From contig CALUNB010000012.1 in the NCBI GenBank assembly GCA_944321885.1, positions 1 through 55,760 of the forward strand: a DNA stretch of 55,760 bases, in the 5' to 3' direction. The position numbers were made by a program, and so were the translations under genes. Origin of the DNA: an uncultured Bacteroidales bacterium (GTDB taxonomy: Bacteria > Bacteroidota > Bacteroidia > Bacteroidales > P3). Shown one piece after another: positions 45,698-53,827 of this stretch (within the stretch, counting starts at the first letter, position 1; each line of letters opens with the position of its first letter). Under the pieces are notes generated by a model. It was not told where the DNA came from. It searched no databases and saw only the letters and a list, made by a program, of their open reading frames with translations.

Positions 45698-47089
45698 ATG
45701 AAAATGGAAAAATTGCAAATCGGATTCCTGGCAGCTTTGATGCTCGGAGGAATGAGTGTGTTCACTTCTTGTAACGACCCAAATGGCAATGAGGGGGAGA
45801 CGACCGGTGGAACACCTGTCCTTTCGGGTGATATCCGGGGAAACCGTACTTTGTCCGCCGACACTGTTTATACTTTGGACGGTTTTGTTTACGTGGTGGA
45901 CGGTGCTACTTTGACGATTCCTGCCGGTACGGTAATCCAAGGCAAATCCGGTACCAAGGCCGCTTTGATTGTGGAACGCGGCGGCAAGCTGATGGCTGAA
46001 GGCACGGCGGAAGATCCTATCGTGTTCACTTCCGACAAACCGGCCGGCCAGCGTAATTACGGTGACTGGGGTGGTGTGATCCTTTGCGGGAAGGCTGTGA
46101 TCAACTCTGGCGAAGCCCAGGTGGAAGGCGGTCCTCGTACCATGTACGGCGGCCAGGACGATAACGACAACTCCGGCGTGCTTCGTTACGTGCGTATCGA
46201 GTTCGGGGGTGTTGAATTCGACACGGATAAGGAAATCAACGGTTTGACCCTGTGTGCCGTGGGGAGCCAGACGGTTATCGACCATGTGCAGTGTTCCTAT
46301 ATCAAGGATGACAGCTTTGAATGGTTCGGCGGTACGGTAAACTGCCGTAATCTGGTGGCTTTCCGTGGCTGGGATGATGATTTCGATACCGATGCCGGGT
46401 ATCGTGGAACGGTCCAGTTCGCGGTTTCGGTCCGCGACATCCAGGTTTCGGACAAATCCAAATCCAATGGCTTTGAGTCGGATAACGATGGCGATGGATC
46501 CAGCAACACGCCGCTGAACAATCCTCGCTTCTCGAACGTGAGCTTGATTGGTCCTTATGCCAATTTGTCTGATACCTCCAACACCAACAGCGCCTATGCC
46601 AGCGACAATGCTTACGGTCCTTTCCAGGCTTCGATGCATTTGCGCCGCAATACCCGTTTGCAGGTGTACAACTCGGTGTTTGCCGGATGGCCTACGGGTT
46701 TGTTGATCGATGGGGACCTTTGCATGAACTCTGCCGAAGCCGGTATCAGCAACCCGGAAAACAATCTGGTGGTGAAGAACTGTGTCTTGGTGGGCATGCG
46801 TTCCAACTTCGCCCAGGAAGTCGAAAGCGCGGCTTTGACGACCGAGGCTTATTTCAACAACGCGGCTTTGAACAACCTTTTGATGGCGACCAATGCCGAA
46901 GCCGGTATTTCGGGGGCTTTCAACCTGGATGCTCCTTCTTTCTTGCCTGAAAGCGGTTCGCCCCTGTTGACAGGTGCCGACTTCAGCGGTTTGACCGGTT
47001 TTGAAACCGTTTCGTTCCGTGGTGCTTTCGGTTCCGAAGATTGGACGGCGGGTTGGTGCAACTTCGACCCGCAGAATGCGGAATACTAA
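45698..47089 (+). CDS. beta-helix-type lipoprotein, probable partner of the TonB-dependent receptor
   Basis: A 463-residue lipoprotein with a signal peptide ending FTSC (Cys25), followed by a short acidic linker (NDPNGNEGETTGG). The mature part is Gly- and Asn-rich with parallel-beta-helix character: ATLTIPAGTVIQGKSGTKAA, GGKLMAEGTAEDPIVFTSDK, NYGDWGGVILCGKAVINSG and TVIDHVQCSYIKDDSFEWFG. The N-terminal half has the aspartate-rich stretch GFESDNDGDGSSN. The C-terminal half ends in GSEDWTAGWCNFDPQNAEY. It is in the same direction as the receptor and followed by a strong terminator, so the two form one unit. The ligand is not known. Confidence 0.88.
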   Translation: MKMEKLQIGFLAALMLGGMSVFTSCNDPNGNEGETTGGTPVLSGDIRGNRTLSADTVYTLDGFVYVVDGATLTIPAGTVIQGKSGTKAALIVERGGKLMAEGTAEDPIVFTSDKPAGQRNYGDWGGVILCGKAVINSGEAQVEGGPRTMYGGQDDNDNSGVLRYVRIEFGGVEFDTDKEINGLTLCAVGSQTVIDHVQCSYIKDDSFEWFGGTVNCRNLVAFRGWDDDFDTDAGYRGTVQFAVSVRDIQVSDKSKSNGFESDNDGDGSSNTPLNNPRFSNVSLIGPYANLSDTSNTNSAYASDNAYGPFQASMHLRRNTRLQVYNSVFAGWPTGLLIDGDLCMNSAEAGISNPENNLVVKNCVLVGMRSNFAQEVESAALTTEAYFNNAALNNLLMATNAEAGISGAFNLDAPSFLPESGSPLLTGADFSGLTGFETVSFRGAFGSEDWTAGWCNFDPQNAEY

Positions 47090-47125
47090 GAGCTTGTTTT
47101 AAAGCTAATCGAGATGGGTGGTTTG

Positions 47126-47157
47126 AAAGCGCGGACTTGGGTCCGCGCTTTTTTTAT
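47126..47157 (+). terminator. rho-independent terminator after the receptor-lipoprotein unit
   Basis: AAAGCGCGGAC (47126-47136) and GTCCGCGCTTT (47141-47151) form a perfect 11-bp stem with a TTGG loop, followed by a run of T. Confidence 0.9.
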
Positions 47158-47263
47158 CGTTGGACGGGACAACCGCAGCGAACCGCCCGAGGAAAATATC
47201 CGGCTTCCCTTGGGGGAACGGGTCGGGGCTGCTTGCCGCGATTCTCTTCGGGTCGCCCGTTCC

Positions 47264-47926
47264 CTATGCCTTCGGGTTCCGTGTTTTGCCCGTCTTGCGT
47301 TTCTTGATTACCCGTTTCACGACAAAATAGATGATACAGGCCAGGAGGATTATCGCGATACCGTATCCGATTTCATGGCTGTAAGTAGAGGCCAATCTGG
47401 AAACGTCTTCGGTGGTTTGGACTTCGGGAAAGGATTTCCGGATGACCCATCCCAAGATGGCCAGCACGATGTTCCATAAACCGGCTCCCAAGGTCGTGAA
47501 GAGAAGGAAGGTATGGAGTTTCATCTTGGCCAGGCCGGCGGGGATGGAAATCAGTTGGCGTACGGCGGGGACCAGCCGGCCGAAGAAAGTGGAAACGATG
47601 CCGTGCTTGCGGAAATATTCTTCGGCATGTGCGACTTTCTCTCCGTTGAGCAGGCAAAGATGCCCCACCCGGCTGTCGGCGAATTTGTACACGATGGGAC
47701 GGCCCAGCCATTTGGCAAGGAAATAGTTGATAAGGGCACCCAGGTCGGCTCCGAGGGTGGCGACTATCACGACCATGACGATGTTCATGTCGCTGTCCGC
47801 CCCCAAGGCCAGCCATGCGGCCGGAGGTACGATGATTTCGGACGGGAACGGGATGAACGAGCTTTCAATCATCATGCCGAGAAGAATCGTCCAGTAATTC
47901 AGATTGTCGAGGAAGAATTCAATCAT
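47264..47926 (-). CDS. DedA family membrane protein
   Basis: A 220-residue membrane protein. The DedA/VTT signature is clear: the amphipathic start EFFLDNLNYWTILLGMMIE, then SSFIPFPSEIIVPPAAWLA, LGADLGALINYFLAKWLGRP with its acidic residue, and FFGRLVPAVRQLISIPAGLA. C-terminal helices follow (IAIILLACIIYFVVKRV) with a basic tail. DedA proteins are thought to act in flipping undecaprenyl phosphate or phospholipid and in membrane energetics. The gene is monocistronic, with a -7 match at 48008-48015. Its end is convergent with the receptor-lipoprotein unit. Confidence 0.93.
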   Translation of the reverse strand: MIEFFLDNLNYWTILLGMMIESSFIPFPSEIIVPPAAWLALGADSDMNIVMVVIVATLGADLGALINYFLAKWLGRPIVYKFADSRVGHLCLLNGEKVAHAEEYFRKHGIVSTFFGRLVPAVRQLISIPAGLAKMKLHTFLLFTTLGAGLWNIVLAILGWVIRKSFPEVQTTEDVSRLASTYSHEIGYGIAIILLACIIYFVVKRVIKKRKTGKTRNPKA

Positions 47927-48320
47927 GGATTATGCGTTTTGCTGTTTTGTTTTCATGGGGCGCTTTTTTGCCGGAAGCGGTTCCGTGTTCCTTGGTGCAA
48001 AAAGTACAAAGATATGCAAAAAAAAGACAGGAAAGCCCTTTGCAAGGGTTTGTGGGGCGATTTCCGGGGGCTTGGGCATCCTGGCTCCTTTGCGGGTTCG
48101 GGGATCCGGGTCGTGTCTTCTGGAGGAATCGTGGGGTTCGGAAACATTGCATGGAATGCCGGTTCGGGCGTGTTTGCTTTGTTAATAAAGTGTCAATGTG
48201 TCCTTTTCCGTTTTGTCTGCCTGCGTTGCATGTTTCGGTTTCGGTATTTTCATCCTTTTTCTTCCTTCGGGGGCTTGCTTCCCCGGTTATCTTCGTCCGC
48301 TCAAAAAATAGAGGATATTT
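47927..48320. promoter_or_regulatory. 394-base divergent intergenic region with a DedA -7 element
   Basis: The minus strand reads TATCTTTG at 48015-48008, an exact TAnnTTTG about 85 bases before dedA. On the plus strand TATCTTCG (near 48287) is a one-mismatch candidate for the DUF2147 gene. Nothing else coding could be supported here. Confidence 0.45.
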
Positions 48321-48791
48321 ATGCCTTGGAAGCTTTTTCCGGTTGTTTTTCTTTTGTTGCACCTTCCTTTGGCTTTGACGGCCCAGGAAAAGGGCAGGCA
48401 AGCGGACGATATCGTGGGGACTTACGAGGCTTACAATCCGGCTACCGGGGAAACCTTGCATTTGAATTTCTACAAGGCCGATGACGAGAGTTTCGAAGCC
48501 CGTATCGTTTGGATGGACGAGCCTTTGGATGACTTGGGGAAACCACGGACGGATGTGCAGAATCCCCGGGCGGAACTCCGGCATATCCCGCTCTCCCATT
48601 TGGTCATCGTGCGTAAGCTCCGCCATGATTCCAGAGGGAGGGAGTGGACGGGGGGGCGTGTCTACGATCCGATGACCGGCAAGACTTACCGTTGCGCCAT
48701 TGCGTTCGAAGGGGAGGATACTTTGCGGGTGCGGGCCTACATAGGCTTCCGTTTCTTGGGGCGGACCCTGTATTGGAAGCGTGTTCCTTGA
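48321..48791 (+). CDS. DUF2147 family exported protein
   Basis: A 156-residue protein with a signal peptide (PWKLFPVVFLLLHLPLALTA, cut before QEKGR). The mature part has the DUF2147 pattern: DIVGTYEAYNPATGETLHLN, then FEARIVWMDEPLDDLGKPRT, GGRVYDPMTGKTYRCAI and VRAYIGFRFLGRTLYWKR. The fold is a small lipocalin-like beta barrel. Function is not established. It precedes the acyl-ACP thioesterase gene by 61 bases and may be cotranscribed with it. Confidence 0.9.
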   Translation: MPWKLFPVVFLLLHLPLALTAQEKGRQADDIVGTYEAYNPATGETLHLNFYKADDESFEARIVWMDEPLDDLGKPRTDVQNPRAELRHIPLSHLVIVRKLRHDSRGREWTGGRVYDPMTGKTYRCAIAFEGEDTLRVRAYIGFRFLGRTLYWKRVP

Positions 48792-48852
48792 TATTCCTGG
48801 CATCGGGGGCCGGTTGGCCGTGGTGTTTTCCTATGTGATTTTCCTTTGTCTT

Positions 48853-49731
48853 ATGGTTTACAAATACGGTGAAAAAATCAGGGTCTACAATCATTATACC
48901 GACAAGCGGCGTTTGCTCAAGGTCAAGACCCTTTGCGATTTGTTCAATGACATGGCCGAGTTGCATACCTTCGAACAGGGAGTGGATGTGGCCACAATCA
49001 ACCGGAAAGGATTGACTTGGATGCTGAGGCGTATCCACCTCTTTGTCCCGGACATGCCCCGGCGGGAAGACCGTGTTCTTTTCGAGACTTGGAACCCGCC
49101 GTGCGAAGGTCTGCTGGTTCCTCGAATTTACAAGGTAAGTGATTGGAACGATGAGGCAAACCGGGTTTATGCGGGGGGGATTTCGGGCCAGTCTGCTTCT
49201 ACGGGGCGTTTGCGGGCCTTTGCCGGTACCGATTGGATGTTGGTGAATTTGGAAAGCCGGAGGCCGGAGCGTCCTTTGGAGACGATGTTGCCCTTGGCAG
49301 GACATTACAAGGAGGAGCTGCCTTTCGGCCCTTCTTTGTTCGAGCGCAAAGAACAGAAAGGCGGACTGGATTTCGGCGAAGCTTCATGGAAAGGGGTTCT
49401 GCAAGTCCAGGCGCATTATCGCGACATTGATTTTAACGGCCATGTGACCCAGAGCGTTTATATCCAATGGATGCTGGATGCCCATGCGGATTCTTTCATG
49501 GAAAACCACGACTTGCTGGAAATGGAGGTGGTTTATGCCCATGAGCTGAAGCCGGGCAGCAGGGTGGAAGTGTGGTTGCGCGAAGAACCGGCTGGTGCGG
49601 AGTCTTTGCGTACGGTTTCCTATGCCATCCGTAGTCTTGACGGGTCGATTCTCCATGCTTGGGGGCGGGCCAAGTACCGGCCGGCAGGGGAATCCGGGGC
49701 GCATTTGGCAAATTCCGGGAACGTCAGGTAG
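48853..49731 (+). CDS. acyl-ACP thioesterase
   Basis: A 292-residue protein started at MVYKYGEKIRVYNHYTDKRR (ATG 48853); an in-frame start at 48781 would overlap the previous gene and add a hydrophobic stretch not typical of the family. It has two hot-dog folds: the first contains LCDLFNDMAELHTFEQGVD and WMLRRIHLFVPDMPRRED, the second VQAHYRDIDFNGHVTQSVYI then QWMLDA with the family's catalytic Asp, Asn and His region. It releases free fatty acids from acyl-ACP, ending fatty acid synthesis. The C-terminal 20 residues are disordered. Confidence 0.9.
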   Translation: MVYKYGEKIRVYNHYTDKRRLLKVKTLCDLFNDMAELHTFEQGVDVATINRKGLTWMLRRIHLFVPDMPRREDRVLFETWNPPCEGLLVPRIYKVSDWNDEANRVYAGGISGQSASTGRLRAFAGTDWMLVNLESRRPERPLETMLPLAGHYKEELPFGPSLFERKEQKGGLDFGEASWKGVLQVQAHYRDIDFNGHVTQSVYIQWMLDAHADSFMENHDLLEMEVVYAHELKPGSRVEVWLREEPAGAESLRTVSYAIRSLDGSILHAWGRAKYRPAGESGAHLANSGNVR

Positions 49732-49846
49732 CAGCCGGTAGCTTGGAAACTTACCGTTTGCTTGCGCTGTCGGTGAGGGGGCTTGTGGATTTGGTATTGT
49801 TCGCTTTCGTGCAGCTTTATTCACAGCGAAAAGGGTTCCAAGGTGT

Positions 49847-50494
49847 TCATGAGCTCGCTCCGCTCGGTTCTCCGCCTCGGCCATGCTCAAGCAAGCTTGG
49901 CATGGCGCTCGGCTTAACCGAAAGGTTCTTTTTTTGGACCGACCATCCGAAGCGGCCTATCCTTGGGCCGGTTTCGTAGTAGTTGCCGTGTTCGTAGATC
50001 AAGAGGCCGGAGCGGGCCAGGTCGAATTTGCCGGTTTCCAGGTCCATGTACTGTTCATCGGCCTGTATGTTGAGGATGTCGGCTATGAAGGTTTCGTGCG
50101 AGCCCAAGGGCAGGCACTGGCGGACTTTGCATTCGAGGCTCAGGGGGGATTCTTCCACTATCGGGGCCTTGACGGTTTTGCCGGGGACAGGATGCAGGCC
50201 GCATTCCTTGAATTTGTCGAAATCCCGCCCCGATTTGACCCCGCACCAATCGGTGGCCTTGGCCAATTTCTTGGTGGTCAAATTGATGGTGAATTCCCCG
50301 TATTTCTTGATGAGGCCGTATGAGTGCCGTTCGGGCCGGACGGAGATGTAACAGACGGGCGGGTTGGTGCAGAGGATGCCTGTCCATGCAACGGTGATAA
50401 GATTGTAGTCTTCCTCGTTCGCCCCGCAGCCCACCAGCACCGCCGGCAGAGGATAAATCATGGTTCCGGGTTTGAAGTCTGTCTTGCTCATCAT
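49847..50494 (-). CDS. flavin reductase family protein with a repeat-derived C-terminus
   Basis: A 215-residue FMN-binding split-barrel protein; the start is at ATG 50494 (50491 is also possible). Family motifs include GTMIYPLPAVLVGCGANEED, WTGILCTNPPVCYISVRPER, YGEFTINLTTKKLAKATDW and a C-terminal YYETGPRIGRFGWSVQKK. It probably reduces or binds FMN/FAD with NAD(P)H. The usual end of the family is near WSVQKK. The final 23 or so residues (NLSVKPSAMPSLLEHGRG and on) are encoded in part by the REP-like hairpin at 49880-49906, so the natural stop has been lost or displaced. Confidence 0.88.
   Translation of the reverse strand: MMSKTDFKPGTMIYPLPAVLVGCGANEEDYNLITVAWTGILCTNPPVCYISVRPERHSYGLIKKYGEFTINLTTKKLAKATDWCGVKSGRDFDKFKECGLHPVPGKTVKAPIVEESPLSLECKVRQCLPLGSHETFIADILNIQADEQYMDLETGKFDLARSGLLIYEHGNYYETGPRIGRFGWSVQKKNLSVKPSAMPSLLEHGRGGEPSGASS
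49880..49906. repeat. REP-like hairpin, copy 2, inside the flavin reductase 3' end
   Basis: GCCATGCTCAAGC (49880-49892) pairs with GCTTGGCATGGC (49895-49906), leaving a bulged T and a 2-base loop. It then continues GCGCTCGGCTT, as copy 1 continues GCGCTCGACTT. In the flavin reductase frame it encodes AMPSLLEHG. Confidence 0.65.
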
Positions 50495-50612
50495 GAGAAT
50501 TGTGTAAGGTTTCGTCAAATGTGGTTGTTGCCCCTGCCTCGTTTTATAGGACATGCCTTTTTAACCTGTCTAAAAGAGGCGGATTGTTTCCGGTTTTGGT
50601 GCGATTAAGCTA

Positions 50613-50819
50613 AGAAGCTGTTTAAATTTATTTGTTTGTAGGCCATCGGGAGGGGATTGGGAGGGATGGCGCGGCGTTTTTCAAAGGAGGATAGCCAAGC
50701 TATCATCGAGCATCGCTCAACCAAGACCCGAAATAGCCCCCGATGGGCAAACAAAATCCTGAAACCGGTCCCTGAAAATTCAGCCTTTTCAGGATTGTAA
50801 GAAATTTTAAACGGCTTCT
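50613..50819 (-). mobile_element. MITE-like element, copy C (207 bp, opposite orientation)
   Basis: The ends AGAAGCTGTTTAAA and TTTTAAACGGCTTCT are inverted repeats, one end carrying a C/T change. It is inverted relative to copies A and B. The palindrome GATAGC-GCTATC is retained but the loop differs (CAA, reading plus strand). Next to it, CGTGAAAAAGGCAAG of the others is replaced by sequence containing CATCGAGCATCGCTCAACC. It lies in the 544-base gap between the flavin reductase and topB genes, which otherwise holds a topB promoter candidate. Confidence 0.75.
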
Positions 50820-50985
50820 AAAATAGGCAAAATTTATCAAATTGGCTATAGGACATAAATTACGTTTTCGGGGAAGAGCAATGGCAAGTTCAAGTAGATG
50901 AGATTTATTTCAAATCCTTATTTTGATACACCCTCATCTGTGAGTTCCAATATTACGGTTTTTCCGGGAATCGGGGAGGTTTTTG

Positions 50986-50993
50986 TATTTTTG
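50986..50993 (+). promoter_or_regulatory. -7 element upstream of topB
   Basis: TATTTTTG is an exact TAnnTTTG, 46 bases before the ATG. The -33 position has a T-rich TTTTCC rather than TTTG. Confidence 0.45.
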
Positions 50994-51038
50994 TCGATAG
51001 GTGGGAGATGTGTATCTTAATGAATCCTGCGTGAGATT

Positions 51039-53093
51039 ATGAAACTTTGCATCGCCGAAAAGCCCAGCGTGGGGCGTGAGATTGCCCGGGTCATCGGAGC
51101 CACGGCCTCCAAGAACGGGTACATGGAGGGCAACGGGTATTGGGTTTCCTGGACATTCGGCCATTTGTGCACCCTCTTCGAGCCGGACGACTATACCCCC
51201 GACTGGAAGCGCTGGCGGATGGAAGTCCTGCCGATGATTCCGCCCACCTTCAAGCTCAAGCTCATTCCCGAAAAAGGCAGCATGAACCAGTTCCAGATCC
51301 TGAGCGACTTGATGTCCCGTTGCGAGGAAGTCATAAACTGCGGGGATGCCGGGCAGGAAGGGGAAGTGATTCAGCGTTGGGTGATGCAGAAAGCCGGATG
51401 CAAAGTGCCGGTGAAACGCCTTTGGATATCCTCCCTGACCGAAGAAGCCATCCGGGAGGGTTTCGCCAACCTTCGTCCGGCTTCGGAATTCGACAACCTT
51501 TATGCCGCCGGTTCCATCCGGGCCATCGGCGACTGGCTGCTGGGCATGAACGCCAGCCGCGCCTATACCTTGAAGTTCGGGATTCCGGGCCAGGTCCTTT
51601 CGATAGGCCGGGTCCAGACCCCGACCTTGGCCTTGTTGGTGGAGCGGCAGAAAGCCATCGAGAATTTCAAGCCTGAAAAATTCTGGGAACTGAGGACCCT
51701 TTACCGGGGCGGGATGTTCCAGAGCACCAAGGGTCGTTTCGCGACCGAGGACGCAGCCCGTGCCTTGTGCCGGGAAGTATCGGGTCGCCCTTTGGAAATC
51801 ACCAAGGTAGAGAAGAAAAAAGCCAAGGAGGCACCCCCGAAGCTTTTCGACTTGACCTTGCTGCAAGTGGAATGCAATAAGAAGTTCGGCTTTTCGGCAG
51901 AGGAAAGTCTGCAATTGATACAGAGCCTTTACGAGAAAAAGCTCACCACCTATCCCCGCGTTGACACCAATTTCCTGCCCAACGACATGTATCCCAAGGT
52001 TCCCGGCATCCTGCGGGGCTTGGTCCCTTATGCGGCCTTGACCCGGGAAATTCTGGAGAAGAAGCCTTTGCGCAAGAGCACGAAGGTCTTCAACGATGCC
52101 AAGATAACCGACCACCATGCCATCGTCCCCACCGGGGAGTTCGGGGCAGCCTCGTCCTTGTCGCGGAACGAGAAGCTGGTCTTCGATTTGGTGATACGCC
52201 GCTTCATTGCCGTGTTTTATCCCGATTGCGAATACGCGAACACCACGGTTCTGGCCAAGGTGGACTTGGGCGGGAGCGGACCGGAGCCGACAGGTGGTAT
52301 GCCGGAGGGAAAAATCCCGGATGGCTCCATGGCCGGTACAGAGCTCGAGGCGGGAACCGCTTTGGCATCCCACGAAGGGAAAACGAAGAAGAAAGAGGAA
52401 ACCATCCAGTTCAAGGCTACGGGGAAGGTGATTGTCTTTCCCGGATGGCGCGTGGTGTTCCCCGCCAAGACGCAAGCCGGGGACGAGGACGAAAAAGAGG
52501 GCAAGGAGAACGTGCTGCCGGAATACAAGCCCGGGGAAAAGGGTCCGCACGAACCGGAAATCGTGGCCAAGCAGACCCAGCCTCCCAAATTCATGAGCGA
52601 GGGGGATTTGCTCAAGGCCATGGAGACGGCAGGCAAGAGCGTGGAGGATGAGGAATTGCGCGACTTGATGAAAGCCAACGGAATAGGTCGGCCTTCGACC
52701 CGGGCGGCCATTATCGAGACCTTGATTAAGCGCCAGTATGTTTACAAGGAGAAGAAACGGATCCTGCCAAGCCCGATGGGTATGAAATTGATTGAAATCA
52801 TTCCGAACCGCTTGCTCAAATCGGCGGAACTGACAGGCCAGTGGGAGAAGAAGCTGCGGGAGATTTCGGACGGGAAATACCCGGCGGCTCAGTTCATGCA
52901 GCAGCTCAAGCAGATGGTTTGCGGGGTGGTGGAAGAGGTAAGGAATTCGAGGCGGGTGGAGTTGGGGGATGCCGGGAATGGCCGTCCGGTTTCCCGGGCT
53001 TCGGAACCGGGGAATGCGACGGCTGCCGCAGCTTCAGCGGAATCCTTGGGCAAGGGAGGCAAGACGAAAGACCGGCCTGGCAATTTGACTTGA
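51039..53093 (+). CDS. topB: DNA topoisomerase III
   Basis: A 684-residue type IA topoisomerase. The Toprim domain begins MKLCIAEKPSVGREIARVIG (Glu7) and holds INCGDAGQEGEVIQRWV with D103 and E107. The DNA-binding and gate domains include AIGDWLLGMNASRAYTLKFG and LSIGRVQTPTLALLVERQ. The catalytic tyrosine is Tyr305 in LTTYPRVDTNFLPNDMYP. It ends without a zinc-finger domain. A Gly/Pro/Glu-rich insert at about residues 408-450 (encoded near 52265-52390, containing GGMPEGKIPDGSMAG) is not part of the usual fold and looks like a linker expansion. It relaxes single-stranded, negatively supercoiled DNA and helps to unlink replication intermediates. Confidence 0.95.
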   Translation: MKLCIAEKPSVGREIARVIGATASKNGYMEGNGYWVSWTFGHLCTLFEPDDYTPDWKRWRMEVLPMIPPTFKLKLIPEKGSMNQFQILSDLMSRCEEVINCGDAGQEGEVIQRWVMQKAGCKVPVKRLWISSLTEEAIREGFANLRPASEFDNLYAAGSIRAIGDWLLGMNASRAYTLKFGIPGQVLSIGRVQTPTLALLVERQKAIENFKPEKFWELRTLYRGGMFQSTKGRFATEDAARALCREVSGRPLEITKVEKKKAKEAPPKLFDLTLLQVECNKKFGFSAEESLQLIQSLYEKKLTTYPRVDTNFLPNDMYPKVPGILRGLVPYAALTREILEKKPLRKSTKVFNDAKITDHHAIVPTGEFGAASSLSRNEKLVFDLVIRRFIAVFYPDCEYANTTVLAKVDLGGSGPEPTGGMPEGKIPDGSMAGTELEAGTALASHEGKTKKKEETIQFKATGKVIVFPGWRVVFPAKTQAGDEDEKEGKENVLPEYKPGEKGPHEPEIVAKQTQPPKFMSEGDLLKAMETAGKSVEDEELRDLMKANGIGRPSTRAAIIETLIKRQYVYKEKKRILPSPMGMKLIEIIPNRLLKSAELTGQWEKKLREISDGKYPAAQFMQQLKQMVCGVVEEVRNSRRVELGDAGNGRPVSRASEPGNATAAAASAESLGKGGKTKDRPGNLT

Positions 53094-53122
53094 ATCTGCG
53101 GCATCGGCTGTTGAAAAAACGG

Positions 53123-53154
53123 TTTGCCAAAACGCGGCGGGCTTGCTACCTTTG
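53123..53154 (+). promoter_or_regulatory. Bacteroidetes sigma-70 promoter of the SSB-like gene
   Basis: TTTG at 53123-53126 and TACCTTTG at 53147-53154 are spaced by 20 bases, an exact consensus. Transcription would start near 53161, a leader of about 175 bases before the ATG. It lies only 30 bases past the topB stop. Confidence 0.75.
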
Positions 53155-53336
53155 CAAATTTGGAAGTTGGGCGGTTTCGGGTTTGTCCGGATGTTGGAAT
53201 TTCAGGCTCGAAACAAAGGCTTTGAAACGGTTTTCCGCTTGAGGAATCTTGGAAACCGGTTCGGATCCGGAACTTCCGAAGTCGGGAAAAACAAGCTTCC
53301 GACAAGCTTGAATGTGTCTAATAACATCATGAAGAT

Positions 53337-53786
53337 ATGGATTTTACAGCAAAATTGATTCAGATTAACGAACCGGTGACAGGTGAAGGCAAGAACGGCC
53401 CTTGGAAGCGTCAGGAATTCATCTTTGAGACCGAGGGCCAGTACCCGCGCAAGATTTGTGTTTCGGTTTGGGGCGACCGTGCCATCCAAGATCCTTCCAT
53501 CATGCAGATTGGTAACTATTTGAATGTGGCTTTCGACTTGGAAAGCCGGGAATACAACGGGCGTTGGTACACCGATGTGCGTCCTTGGAGGATTACCTTG
53601 CCCCAGGCATCTCAGGCTCCTGCCGGTTTCGCGCCCCAAGGCCCCCAGGGTGGCTATCAGGCCGCTCCGCAAGCTGCGGCTCCCCAATACGGGGCAGGAC
53701 AACCGGGAATGGCCCAGGCCGCACCGGCTTCACCCGAATTCCCGACCGCCGCAGGCGGCAGTGCCGAAGACGATCTTCCTTTCTGA
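53337..53786 (+). CDS. DUF3127 protein with SSB-like acidic C-terminal tip
   Basis: A 149-residue protein. Residues 1-85 match the DUF3127 pattern: GEGKNGPWKRQEFIFETEGQ, KICVSVWGDRAIQ, YLNVAFDLESREYNGRWYTD and RPWRITLP, consistent with an OB fold. Residues 88-140 are a Gly/Gln/Pro/Ala-rich flexible linker (GPQGGYQAAPQAAAPQYGAG). The end is SAEDDLPF, closely like the DDDIPF tip by which bacterial SSB proteins recruit partners. The whole plan (OB fold, disordered linker, acidic tip) copies SSB, yet this is a separate family. Single-stranded DNA binding is an inference. It follows topB with its own consensus promoter. Confidence 0.85.
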   Translation: MDFTAKLIQINEPVTGEGKNGPWKRQEFIFETEGQYPRKICVSVWGDRAIQDPSIMQIGNYLNVAFDLESREYNGRWYTDVRPWRITLPQASQAPAGFAPQGPQGGYQAAPQAAAPQYGAGQPGMAQAAPASPEFPTAAGGSAEDDLPF

Positions 53787-53827
53787 AACAGGTTCTTCGC
53801 TTCCTGCCGGGAGCGGAAATCGACCCT

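Noticed and set aside
50845..50930. A 24-codon stretch (DINYVFGEEQWQVQVDEIYF) between MITE copy C and topB that looked like a transposase scrap
   Set aside because: Too short to assign to any family by eye; a translated search would be needed.
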